Positions 44,483-52,266 of a stretch of 64,000 nt of DNA are shown piece after piece. Each line of letters starts with the position of its first letter. Within the stretch, counting starts at the first letter, position 1. The notes beneath the pieces were generated by a model that worked only from the letters and a program-made list of their open reading frames with translations, made no database searches and was not told where the DNA came from. Made by a program: the position numbers and the translations under genes. This DNA is from Mesorhizobium sp. NBSH29 (GTDB lineage: Bacteria > Pseudomonadota > Alphaproteobacteria > Rhizobiales > Rhizobiaceae), in NCBI RefSeq assembly GCF_015500055.1, contig NZ_CP045492.1:3172501-3236500 (forward strand), read 5' to 3'.

Positions 44483-45031
44483 CTACTTGCTGTCGGCGCC
44501 AAGGGCCGAAGCAAGTTTTGCCGGCCGGTTGGCCGCTTCCGGCGATGCGCCATTCTCGGCGTATTCGGCAGATGCAGCCTTCAAACCTTCACTGGTTTTT
44601 TCTGGCCGCATCAGGGCGAGAACCTCGGCAGTGCGCGGATTGGCAATCTCTTCCAGCATCAATCGAAATCGTTCCTTACGTAATGTTGCCATTGCCGCCT
44701 CGCGGGCTTGATTGATATCAACCTTTCCCGGCTCGACGTCGTCGGCAAATGCAACATTGCCGTTCGCCGGTTCTGGTTTGAGCGGAGGCCGTGGCGTAGA
44801 ACTGCCCGTCTGTCCAGTCGAACCGCCAGGTGGAGTGCCGGTTCCCTCGCCCGGATCAGTCACATCACCATCGCCTGGCTGAACGCCACTGCCCGGTAGC
44901 GTTGGCAGCAAGACAGGCGGCACGTTCGGCTTGGACAAGCCTGGCAGCAGTCCGCCGACTATGTCAGATATCACCCCGCCAGAACCGTTGACGACCGGCT
45001 TCAATCCGGATGTTAAGCCTGAGATAAGCAT
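44483..45031 (-). CDS. Hypothetical protein, Pro/Gly-rich with helical C terminus
   Basis: 182 residues from the ATG at 45029-45031, preceded by AGGGGA. The first part (MLISGLTSGLKPVVNGSGGVISDIVGGLLPGL) is hydrophobic and Gly-rich. A Pro/Gly/Thr-rich low-complexity linker of about 60 residues follows. The C-terminal part, 'INQAREAAMATLRKERFRLMLEEIANPRTAEVLALMRPEKTSEGLKAASAEYAENGA', is likely helical. No family is recognised. It converges on bmt, with 17 bases between the stop codons. Confidence 0.5.
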   Translation of the reverse strand: MLISGLTSGLKPVVNGSGGVISDIVGGLLPGLSKPNVPPVLLPTLPGSGVQPGDGDVTDPGEGTGTPPGGSTGQTGSSTPRPPLKPEPANGNVAFADDVEPGKVDINQAREAAMATLRKERFRLMLEEIANPRTAEVLALMRPEKTSEGLKAASAEYAENGASPEAANRPAKLASALGADSK

Positions 45032-45325
45032 TGATAAGTCCCCTTGGAAAACAGCATTGCCGGAAGTTGTACACACAAAAAACTGCAATCTCATTCCCGG
45101 AATGGCTAAAATACAACCGAAGTTTGCCACCAAAAGACAACACAACCCCTGAACCCTTGCATACAGGGGAGAGATGACGAACCGTCACGCCATCGCCATA
45201 TTCGGCTCCCAAGTTGCGCATGAGGGAAACACGGCTGGGCAACCCGGTTGTTTCCGCGCAAGGAGCACATCGCCAGCCAGCGTTGGGGGATGTTTTGGCC
45301 GGGATGTGACAGCGTGGAGTTTCAT

Positions 45326-46144
45326 GTGCAGAGCCTAAACGGCGGTAAAATCGAGACAACTGCAGAACGGAGGCACCAGCGTTGGCATGCGCCCGAAAGC
45401 CAGCCCCTGCAACTGACTGTCAAAAGCCCGCTTCATGCGGCTGGTGACCCACGGGCAGCAGCTGGATTTGGCGTCGTGGTGCTTCTTGCGGTTGGCGTGC
45501 TGGGAGCTTTCGTGGTGAATAAGACCGCGGGATCGGGCACTGAAGCCGAGCCCATGGTAGCCACCAGCCCCGCAGAGCCAACTGAAATTGTTGCGGCGGT
45601 GTCACCACCCAAGCCGGTGATTATTCAAGGTACGCCGGCCGTGGAACCCGCAAATACACCCTCACCAGCGGTGTTCCAGAGCGGAGCCACTGACACGACA
45701 ACCTCCGAACCTGCCGCTAAAAATCCGTTGAATGCAAACCGTATTGAACGTGCCACGGACTCAATGCTGTTGGCGCTCGATGCCGAACCGGCACAAGCTA
45801 CGTCGGACAATAAAGATACTGTGGTAACCGCCGCAGTGATTTCACCGAACGTTCCTGTACCACTGCCAACCGCTGCGCCGCGCAAGGAACTTCCAGCCTC
45901 TGATGCCACCGAACCATCTGCCAAAGTCGTGGAAGAGCCAGCAATTGCCGAGGCCGAAGACACTCGCCCCGGCCGCATAAAAACCGCCGTCAACATGCGC
46001 GCCAGCGGCACCGACAAAGCCAAGGTGATCGGCGTCGTACCGGCCAATGCAAGCGTTGACGTCGTCGGCTGCAAATCCTGGTGTGAGATCGTCTACAAAA
46101 AACAGCGCGGCTGGATCTATAAGGGCTTTTTGCGCACTAACTAG
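45326..46144 (+). CDS. Membrane-anchored SH3b-domain protein
   Basis: About 272 residues from a GTG at 45326, chosen for the GGAG six bases upstream; the frame is open to 45248. A single membrane segment (AAGFGVVVLLAVGVLGAFVVN) is followed by a long Pro/Ala/Thr-rich periplasmic linker. The C-terminal bacterial SH3 domain (last 55 residues) reads 'TAVNMRASGTDKAKVIGVVPANASVDVVGCKSWCEIVYKKQRGWIYKGFL'. Such proteins usually bind peptidoglycan or other envelope parts. The two Cys in GCKSWCEIV could form a disulfide. Confidence 0.7.
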   Translation: MQSLNGGKIETTAERRHQRWHAPESQPLQLTVKSPLHAAGDPRAAAGFGVVVLLAVGVLGAFVVNKTAGSGTEAEPMVATSPAEPTEIVAAVSPPKPVIIQGTPAVEPANTPSPAVFQSGATDTTTSEPAAKNPLNANRIERATDSMLLALDAEPAQATSDNKDTVVTAAVISPNVPVPLPTAAPRKELPASDATEPSAKVVEEPAIAEAEDTRPGRIKTAVNMRASGTDKAKVIGVVPANASVDVVGCKSWCEIVYKKQRGWIYKGFLRTN

Positions 46145-46189
46145 ATACTCCCCTTGTTTCAAAGCCTGCCTTGGTCACCTCTTGTCGCT

Positions 46190-46873
46190 TCAGCCCAGAA
46201 AAGCTGCCATGTGAAATGCTTGGACCTCTGCAGGATAGCGATAGTGCGTTCCATGGGGGCAAGCGTTCCGATCCAGGCAACCGCCGTCACGGCACGGCGC
46301 GCCAGTAGGGCCTCGGACGTGATCAATGCATGAGTGATAGGCGAACCCGGTACCGGTGTGCGCATCGACCGGACAAGCTTTCATGCAAGGTTTTCCGACA
46401 CATAGGTCGCAAAGGTGAATCACATCCTGAGGCGTTTGAATCGCGATCTCATGATCAAACAGAAGCGCACCGCGATAGGCATGCCAAAGTCCGTACTTCG
46501 GATGCATCAGAATTCCGAGCGGTGACGGATGCAAACCTTCGGCACGCATAGCCCAGCTCTGGAATGGCAAGAATGGACGGTCGGACGGCGATACCGCACG
46601 CGCTGAAACTTTTGCCGCCACCGTGCCGATCACGTGCCTGGAAAAGCTATCGAGCGGATCAGCAAGGTCAATCGGCTGACCCGCCCGCCAGCGCTGGAAA
46701 TGTGGCCAAGGTGGCGCACCCGCCTGTCCCACCAGCAGCACCGACGCGGCCCGCCTTCCCTTGGGGCCTGCTGGCGCGTCCTCGTTAGTTCCGAAATTGA
46801 ACCCGCCGCGGAGGATCATGCCGCTGGTATTCAGGGACTCCGACACCGCATCGAGCGCAGCGGCGCGCATCAT
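46190..46873 (-). CDS. Ferredoxin-like protein with two [4Fe-4S] motifs, linked to mttB-like gene
   Basis: 227 residues. The C-terminal third has eight cysteines in two groups, at 155, 158, 163, 167 (CDLCVGKPCMKACP) and 182, 194, 199, 205 (HSC, APC, GGC, NACP). The order resembles the two-cluster ferredoxin domain of epoxyqueuosine reductase and reductive dehalogenases, enzymes that work with cobalamin. The N-terminal 150 residues lack a recognised motif apart from conserved-looking WAMRAEGLHPSPLGILMHPKYGLWHAYRGALLF. The gene lies 86 bases downstream of MttB paralogue B on the same strand. An electron-donor role for the corrinoid activation step is inferred from this position. Confidence 0.75.
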   Translation of the reverse strand: MMRAAALDAVSESLNTSGMILRGGFNFGTNEDAPAGPKGRRAASVLLVGQAGAPPWPHFQRWRAGQPIDLADPLDSFSRHVIGTVAAKVSARAVSPSDRPFLPFQSWAMRAEGLHPSPLGILMHPKYGLWHAYRGALLFDHEIAIQTPQDVIHLCDLCVGKPCMKACPVDAHTGTGFAYHSCIDHVRGPTGAPCRDGGCLDRNACPHGTHYRYPAEVQAFHMAAFLG

Positions 46874-46959
46874 TTTCCCTCCGGCTTGCGGAATGCGCTG
46901 CGCCAGACTTCCTTATGGATGATGTCGGCGACTTTAGCCCCGCCTGAATCGGGCTCCTT

Positions 46960-48543
46960 TCAGGTGAAGGCGTCGGGCATCGACGCCTTCTTGCGGGCGA
47001 TGAAGTCTTGCAACGCCTCATCGATGGAACTGTCGAGCGGCGGCGCCTCATAGGTCTCCAGCCAGCGCCGCGCCAGATCATTGGCGCGCTGTGGGGCGGT
47101 CTTCTCGCCCTCGGCAAGCCACTGTTCATAGGAATTGTTGTCAGCGATCGACGAACGATAGAAGGCAGACTGAAAGTTTGCCTGGGTATGATCGCAGCCG
47201 AGATAATGGCTGCCCGGTCCGACTTGTCGGATGGCGTCCATTGCCTGACCGTTTTCGGAAAGGTCAACACCCTCGGCAAGCTTCTGCGCCATGCCGAGCT
47301 GGTCGATGTCCATCATGAATTTTTCGTAGCAGGACGCGAGCCCGCCTTCGAGCCACCCGGCTGAATGCAGCACGAAATTAGCGCCGGCAAGCAGCGTTGA
47401 ATTAAGCGTATTGGCGCTTTCATAAGCGGCCTGCGCATCTGGCACCTTCGATGCGCACAGCGACCCTCCGGTACGAAATGGCAGCCCCACGCGCCGCGCC
47501 AGCTGCGCTGCGCCATACGACACCAACGATGGTTCCGGCGTGCCAAAGGTCGGCGCACCCGACTGCATCGAAATTGACGATGCAAAGGTACCGAACAGGA
47601 CCGGCGCGCCGGGCCGGATGAGCTGTGTCAGCGAAGCACCGGCCAGCACTTCGGCCAGAACCTGTGTGAGCGTTCCGGCAACGGTAACGGGGCTCATCGC
47701 GCCAGCAAGAATGAAGGGCGTCACGATGCAGGCCTGGTTGTTGCGCGCGTAGACCTTCAGCGCGCCCAACATGGTTTCGTCAAACACCATTGGTGAGTTG
47801 GCGTTTATCAGGCTGGTTAACACCGTGTTCTGGTCGACAAAGTCCGCACCGAAGACAAGCTTCGCCATCTCGACCGTGTCTTCGGCACGCTCAGGCGCCG
47901 TCACCGACCCCATAAACGGCTTGTCGGAATATTTAATATGGGCATAGACCATGTCGAGATGCCGCTTGTTAACAGGCACGTCGACAGGCTCGCACACCGT
48001 TCCACCCGAATGGTGGATCGATGGCGCCATATAGGCCAGCTTCACGAAATTGCGGAAATCCTCAATGGTCGCATAACGGCGGTTTCCGTCGAGATCGCGC
48101 ACGAAGGGAGGGCCATAGACCGGCGCAAACACGGTCGCCTTACCACCGATCTCGACCGACCGCTCGGGATTACGAGCATGCTGAGTGTAGGTCGACGGCG
48201 CGGTCTTCAGAAGCGACCGCGGTAGCCCGCGCGGAAAGTGCACGCGCTCGCCGCGAATATCCGCCCCTGCTGCCTTGAACAGCGCAAGTGCCTCGGCGTC
48301 ATCGCGAAACTCAATGCCGATTTCTTCCAGTACCGTGTCTGCGTTCTTCTCGATCAGCGCTAGCCCCTCTTCGTCGAGAACCTCGTAGACGTTGATCTTG
48401 CGGTTGATATAGGTCTGCTGAATGCCCGGACCGCCACCGGTTCGCGCCGCCCGTCGGGCCGCTGCCCCGCCGCTCGCAGCACGCCCGCGCCGTGCATTGG
48501 AGGCTTCCTGCCCCGCCTGAGGGTTGTCTTCCATCAAACTCAT
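46960..48543 (-). CDS. MttB-family corrinoid methyltransferase (pyrrolysine-free), paralogue B
   Basis: 527 residues. The MttB core is complete: 'LEEIGIEFRDDAEALALFKAAGADIRGERVHFPRG', 'APSTYTQHARNPERSVEIGG', 'TPFILAGAMSPVTVAGTLTQVLAEVLAG', 'GGSLCASKVPDAQAAYESANTL' and 'HSAGWLEGGLASCYEKFMMDIDQL'. No in-frame stop is present, so no pyrrolysine is used. The Ser-Lys-x-Pro-Asp in the fourth segment matches non-Pyl relatives better than paralogue A does (Asn-Thr-Val-Asp). The N terminus carries an Arg/Ala/Gly-rich extension (ARRGRAASGGAAARRAARTGGG, residues 17-38, here split by its Gly). It is divergent from the corrinoid protein gene across a 255-base control region and would donate a methyl group to that protein. 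Confidence 0.9.
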   Translation of the reverse strand: MSLMEDNPQAGQEASNARRGRAASGGAAARRAARTGGGPGIQQTYINRKINVYEVLDEEGLALIEKNADTVLEEIGIEFRDDAEALALFKAAGADIRGERVHFPRGLPRSLLKTAPSTYTQHARNPERSVEIGGKATVFAPVYGPPFVRDLDGNRRYATIEDFRNFVKLAYMAPSIHHSGGTVCEPVDVPVNKRHLDMVYAHIKYSDKPFMGSVTAPERAEDTVEMAKLVFGADFVDQNTVLTSLINANSPMVFDETMLGALKVYARNNQACIVTPFILAGAMSPVTVAGTLTQVLAEVLAGASLTQLIRPGAPVLFGTFASSISMQSGAPTFGTPEPSLVSYGAAQLARRVGLPFRTGGSLCASKVPDAQAAYESANTLNSTLLAGANFVLHSAGWLEGGLASCYEKFMMDIDQLGMAQKLAEGVDLSENGQAMDAIRQVGPGSHYLGCDHTQANFQSAFYRSSIADNNSYEQWLAEGEKTAPQRANDLARRWLETYEAPPLDSSIDEALQDFIARKKASMPDAFT

Positions 48544-48640
48544 CCTTAGCCTGTTCTAACTCAAAAGGGCCGCGCCCGCATCACTATCGCCGGATCGTAG
48601 TGACCGCCCATAACCGAAACGGCCCGGCAGCGCCAAGGCA

Positions 48641-48780
48641 TGTCGCAAAATCGACAAGCAAATCACACATTTCGCCGGTCGCTTTCCTTTTGCAGGAAGT
48701 CGCAAATCAGCTATGGAAACCGGTATCGCACAGAATAGATAGGAACCGTAGTTTCGCGTCACGGGGCCTTCTATGACGCG
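48641..48780. promoter_or_regulatory. Divergent control region between mttB-like gene B and the corrinoid protein gene
   Basis: This non-coding stretch holds TGTCG/CGACA around CAAAAT (48641-48656), containing a TGTCGC half-site. AGTCGCAAATC follows near 48698. A 7-base inverted repeat CGCGTCA/TGACGCG (48755-48761 and 48774-48780) lies just before the corrinoid gene. The first site resembles those seen before the GlxA-type regulator gene. Confidence 0.4.
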
Positions 48781-48798
48781 AACAGCAGGAGCGACGAC

Positions 48799-49503
48799 AT
48801 GGCCGAAGACGAGATCATCCTTTCCGAGCTTTCCGACGACGAACTGGTGCAGCAGATGCACGACGATCTCTATGATGGTTTGAAGGAAGAGATCGAGGAA
48901 GGTACCAATATCCTTCTCGGCCGCGGCTGGGCTCCTTACAAGGTCCTGACTGAAGCGCTGGTCGAAGGCATGCGCATCGTCGGCGAAGACTTTCGTGACG
49001 GCATCCTGTTCGTGCCAGAAGTGCTGCTTTCAGCCAATGCGATGAAGGCCGGCATGTTTATCCTTCGCCCGCTTTTGATTGCGACAGGCGCGCCCAAGCA
49101 GGGCAAGATGGTCATCGGTACCGTCAAGGGCGACATCCACGACATCGGCAAGAACCTCGTCGGCATGATGATGGAAGGTGCCGGCTTTGATGTGATCGAC
49201 CTTGGCATCAACAATCCGGTCGAAAAATATCTCGCAGCGATCGAGGAACACAGTCCCGACATCATCGGGATGTCGGCACTTCTCACGACCACCATGCCCT
49301 ACATGAAGGTTGTTATCGACACGATGAAGGAAAAAGGAATTCGCGACGACTACGTCGTGCTGGTTGGCGGCGCGCCGCTCAATGAGGAATTTGGCAAGGC
49401 CGTGGGTGCCGACGCCTATTGCCGTGACGCCGCCGTGGCCGTTGAAACGGCCAAGGAATATATGAAGCGCAAGCACAATCGGCTCGCTTCAGCTTCAGCT
49501 TAG
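48799..49503 (+). CDS. Corrinoid (B12-binding) methyltransferase partner protein, MttC-like
   Basis: 234 residues. An N-terminal helical cap domain ('EIEEGTNILLGRGWAPYKVLTEALVEGMRIVGEDFRDGILFVPEVLLSANAMKAG') precedes a Rossmann-like B12 domain. The signature is GDIHDIGKNLVG (Asp112-x-His114-x-x-Gly117), whose His ligates cobalt. 'GMSALLTTTMPYMK' and 'VLVGGAPLNEEFG' follow. The protein carries the methyl group between an MttB-type enzyme and the MtrH-like enzyme. A single corrinoid protein appears to serve both MttB paralogues in this window. It ends at a strong hairpin terminator. Confidence 0.93.
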   Translation: MAEDEIILSELSDDELVQQMHDDLYDGLKEEIEEGTNILLGRGWAPYKVLTEALVEGMRIVGEDFRDGILFVPEVLLSANAMKAGMFILRPLLIATGAPKQGKMVIGTVKGDIHDIGKNLVGMMMEGAGFDVIDLGINNPVEKYLAAIEEHSPDIIGMSALLTTTMPYMKVVIDTMKEKGIRDDYVVLVGGAPLNEEFGKAVGADAYCRDAAVAVETAKEYMKRKHNRLASASA

Positions 49504-49523
49504 GACGTTAGACATAAAAAAAA

Positions 49524-49546
49524 CGGCCGCTCGATAAGAGCGGCCG
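49524..49546. terminator. Bidirectional terminator
   Basis: CGGCCGCTC pairs with GAGCGGCCG around the loop GATAA. A run of A precedes and ATTTT follows, so it can end both the corrinoid gene (+) and the entericidin-like gene (-). Confidence 0.8.
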
Positions 49547-49567
49547 ATTTTCGGAGAGGACCGCGCT

Positions 49568-49699
49568 TTATTGGACGGTTTCCTGGACTGCCTCACCGGT
49601 CTGTCTAACGTCCTTGCCAACACCTCGGACGGTATTGGCACATGCGGAGAGCGCCAGAGCGCAAAGAAGAACTGCTGTCAGGGCTCGTGATCGTGACAT
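49568..49699 (-). CDS. Entericidin-like small lipoprotein
   Basis: 43 residues from the ATG at 49697-49699 with GGAGG upstream. It begins MSRSRALTAVLLCALALSACAN with a lipobox (LSAC), so the mature lipoprotein has only about 24 residues: 'NTVRGVGKDVRQTGEAVQETVQ'. The GVGKDVRQTGEA pattern is the hallmark of the entericidin EcnA/B family of small membrane lipoproteins. The protein is not linked to the surrounding corrinoid genes in function; it lies between them on the opposite strand. Confidence 0.8.
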   Translation of the reverse strand: MSRSRALTAVLLCALALSACANTVRGVGKDVRQTGEAVQETVQ

Positions 49700-49770
49700 T
49701 GGACGGTGGCCTCCATCATTCCTATAGTGGGATCTAGACAGCTGAAACGCATTGAACCGGGATTGGTTCC

Positions 49771-50433
49771 ATGACTGCGACACCAGAAAGCAGAACTAAA
49801 GATCCAGAGCAGGTGCTCGTCATCGCCTGCGGCATGATTGCGCGTGAAATCCTCGCAGCCAAAGCACAGCTCAAGCTCGACCATCTGGAACTGACCTGCT
49901 TGCCGGCCGATTTTCATTTTCATCCCGACCGCATCGCGCCTGCAATGGACGCCGCCATCATCAAGGCAAAGGTTGAGGGTTTTCAGACCATTTTTGTCGG
50001 TTATGCCGATTGCGGCACCGGCGGCCTGCTTGACCGGGTGTGCGAAAAACACGGCGTCGAGCGCATGGAGGGCCCGCATTGCTTCGCGTTCTATCAGGGT
50101 ATGCAAGCCTATGCGAAGGTCGCCGAAGACGACATGATGTCGTTTTACATGACCGATTTCCTCTGCCGTCAGTTTGATGCGTTCTTCATGAAGCCGCTTG
50201 GCTTGGACCGGCATCCGGCGCTGATCCATGACTATTTCGGCAATTACGAACGGCTGATCTATCTGGCTCAGACCGATGATCCCGAACTCGACAGGGTTGC
50301 CGAGGATGCTGCGCGCCTGCTGGGCTTGACCTACGAGAGGCGCGCCACCGGCTACGGCGATTTGCCGTTGGCCCTTGCTCATGCAGCCCGTTCCCCTTTA
50401 TCTCCATCAAAGGGCCTGAATCGCACACCATGA
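49771..50433 (+). CDS. DUF1638 family protein of the corrinoid methyltransferase cluster
   Basis: 220 residues. The DUF1638 core starts with VLVIACGMIAREILAAKAQL and includes 'LPADFHFHPDRIAPAMDAAI', 'TIFVGYADCGTGGLLDRVCEKHGVERMEGPHCFAFYQGMQAY', and 'YFGNYERLIYLAQTDDPEL'. Conserved Cys (CGM, DCGTGG, HC) and His residues suggest metal or corrinoid binding. The family is found almost always beside MttB-type and corrinoid genes, but its job is unknown. Here it is in line with the corrinoid protein gene. The gene ends 26 bases before the DUF4893 gene. Confidence 0.85.
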   Translation: MTATPESRTKDPEQVLVIACGMIAREILAAKAQLKLDHLELTCLPADFHFHPDRIAPAMDAAIIKAKVEGFQTIFVGYADCGTGGLLDRVCEKHGVERMEGPHCFAFYQGMQAYAKVAEDDMMSFYMTDFLCRQFDAFFMKPLGLDRHPALIHDYFGNYERLIYLAQTDDPELDRVAEDAARLLGLTYERRATGYGDLPLALAHAARSPLSPSKGLNRTP

Positions 50434-50459
50434 GCGGTGTCCTGAATGGAGAGTGAAGA

Positions 50460-51041
50460 ATGAGATTTGGACCCGCGCTGATTGCCACGACCTTATTGCT
50501 CGGCATTGCCCTGCCGGCACATGCGACGGGCACCATCCTCAGCCTGATCACAAAGGAAGATCAAGCCCGCATCGGCAAATTCAATGAAACCCGCAGCGCG
50601 GCATTATCTGAAGCCAAGGCAGGAGCGAGCAAGGCCGATCTTGCGACGCTCGCCGCCGTGACGGAAGCGAAGCCGCTGGCGTTTCAGGAATTCAATCTTT
50701 CCGGAAACTGGCGATGCCGCACCATCAAGGTTGGCGGCATCAGTCCACTGGTCATCTATGGCTGGTTCAAATGCCGTGTCAGCGATGATGGCTCGGGCTG
50801 GCTCCTGGAAAAAACGACCGGTTCGCAGCGAACCAAGGGTCGCTTTTTCACTGAAAGCGATACGCGCTCCACCTATCTGGGCAGCTTTTTTGTCGCTGGA
50901 GATACCCCAAAACCCTATGGCAGCGGTGTGGACTCCGACCAGGTCGGCTATGCCATGCGGACCGGCAAGAGCACCTGGAAAATCGAATTTCCTGCACCCC
51001 GATACGAATCGAAGCTCGATATCCTGGAGTTCCGTCGCTAG
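50460..51041 (+). CDS. DUF4893 secreted protein
   Basis: 193 residues with a signal peptide (MRFGPALIATTLLLGIALPAHA). The body, including 'LSLITKEDQARIGKFNETRSAALSEA', 'EFNLSGNWRCRTIKVGG', 'YGWFKCRVSDDGSGWLLEKTTGSQRTKGRFF' and 'RYESKLDILEFRR', matches DUF4893 of alphaproteobacteria. It is a periplasmic protein of unknown function. It lies downstream of the DUF1638 gene, but nothing suggests it belongs to the methyl pathway. Confidence 0.8.
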   Translation: MRFGPALIATTLLLGIALPAHATGTILSLITKEDQARIGKFNETRSAALSEAKAGASKADLATLAAVTEAKPLAFQEFNLSGNWRCRTIKVGGISPLVIYGWFKCRVSDDGSGWLLEKTTGSQRTKGRFFTESDTRSTYLGSFFVAGDTPKPYGSGVDSDQVGYAMRTGKSTWKIEFPAPRYESKLDILEFRR

Positions 51042-51163
51042 ATACGTAAGCAGTCATGCGCTGTTCACAGGTCGCGGCTAAAGGCTGGATCATCAAGGGT
51101 TAACCGGATTCGTCACACAATGCAGTTCGGTACGCCAACGGCTGGTCGCCGAACAGGAAACGA

Positions 51164-51832
51164 ATGAGACAGGAAATGCGGGGTTTCGAGGACGGCCAGA
51201 TCGACGGCCCGCCGGTCAGGCGCCGGCCTCGCCGTCTTTCGCAGCTGTTCGCGCAGATGGCGCGCGACGCCGACGGCCCAGTCTCGATCTCCTACATTCG
51301 CGACCAGCTTGGCGACCGCTCGTTTGCCGCCCTTGTCGTATTCTTTGCCCTCCTCAACATGATCCCGCTGCCACCGCCATCCTCGGCTATCCTTGGATTG
51401 CCGCTGGTGATGGTGTCGGCGCAGATGATGTATGGCTCCAAGCGGGCATGGCTGCCGCGCTTCATCATGGACAAATCCCTGTCGCCGGAAACCTTTCGCT
51501 CGGTCATGGACCGCGTGATCCCGCGGCTTGTCAGCCTCGAAAAGATGATCCGCCCCCGCTACTGGCCCTTCTGGCGCCGCCAGGGCGACCGCTTCGTCGG
51601 CTTCTTGTGCCTCTTCATGGCAATTGTCGTGACATTGCCAATCCCGCTCGGCAATTGGCTACCGGCATTCTCGACGGGTCTGATGAGCCTCGCCTTGATC
51701 GAGCGGGACGGCATTTTGCTGGCGATCGGAGCCATTGTCGGCGTCGTTGCGCTGGTGGTGATCGTGGCCGTATTTGGCTCGGCCACCGCCTTGATAGGCT
51801 TCCTGTGGAGTTCCAACTTCCTCCATATGTGA
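51164..51832 (+). CDS. ExoD-like exopolysaccharide synthesis membrane protein
   Basis: 222 residues of the ExoD family first described in Sinorhizobium meliloti exopolysaccharide mutants. The conserved N-terminal 'RLSQLFAQMARDADGPVSISYIRDQLGDRSFAALVVFFALLNMIPLPPPSSAILGLPLVMVSAQMMYG' is typical. Later membrane segments are 'GFLCLFMAIVVTLPIPLGNWLPAFSTGLMSLALI' and 'LLAIGAIVGVVALVVIVAVFGSATALIGFLW'. It is an inner-membrane protein whose biochemical role is not known. The ATG at 51164 is the first in frame; a start at MRGFED a few codons on is also possible. Confidence 0.85.
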   Translation: MRQEMRGFEDGQIDGPPVRRRPRRLSQLFAQMARDADGPVSISYIRDQLGDRSFAALVVFFALLNMIPLPPPSSAILGLPLVMVSAQMMYGSKRAWLPRFIMDKSLSPETFRSVMDRVIPRLVSLEKMIRPRYWPFWRRQGDRFVGFLCLFMAIVVTLPIPLGNWLPAFSTGLMSLALIERDGILLAIGAIVGVVALVVIVAVFGSATALIGFLWSSNFLHM

Positions 51833-51960
51833 CCGGCAGGCCTCTAGCTGCAATACAACGCTCTTTTTGAAGCGTCGCATTTGAATGCGCCCGCGTCGTC
51901 CAATAACAAGCGGTAGGCATGCCGTTCCGGCAATGCTCGGACACATAGGAGCACGATTTC

Positions 51961-52266
51961 ATGGCCGACCTTATCGTCGTCTACTGGCGCGACATTCCAG
52001 CCCAGATCATCGTCAAAAGGGGTCGTCAGAACGCCAAGCGCGAACTGCCACTGCGTTTCACCGAGGCGATCGACATGGCCGCTATGCGCACCGGCGCGGG
52101 CGACTCGGACGCTTACCTGGCCGAATGGCGCAAGGGAGATCCGACTCCCGTTGGCGAGGATCTTGAGGCCGAAGCCGAAAAAGCGCTCGCCGAAATCGAC
52201 AGCGCGTTCACCCGCGAACGGCTCGTTGCTTTGGTGAAGGCGGGGGGAAAGGCCGACAATGCCTAA
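51961..52266 (+). CDS. 'Virulence factor' family small protein of the corrinoid/folate operon
   Basis: 101 residues of the small family called 'virulence factor' (PF13769). It starts MADLIVVYWRDIPAQIIVKRGRQNAKRELPLRF and continues with 'FTEAIDMAAMRTGAGDSDAYLAEWRKGDPT', the typical mixed strand/helix pattern. The name has no proven meaning. In alphaproteobacteria this gene is usually found exactly here, before the MTHFR_C protein. Its 3' end overlaps that gene by eight bases, so it is translated in the same operon. A role in the methyl-THF pathway is inferred only from this. Confidence 0.8.
   Translation: MADLIVVYWRDIPAQIIVKRGRQNAKRELPLRFTEAIDMAAMRTGAGDSDAYLAEWRKGDPTPVGEDLEAEAEKALAEIDSAFTRERLVALVKAGGKADNA

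Noticed and set aside
35546-48543. Pyrrolysine-type MttB genes
   Set aside because: Both MttB-family frames are continuous with no in-frame TAG, and no pyl genes are seen.
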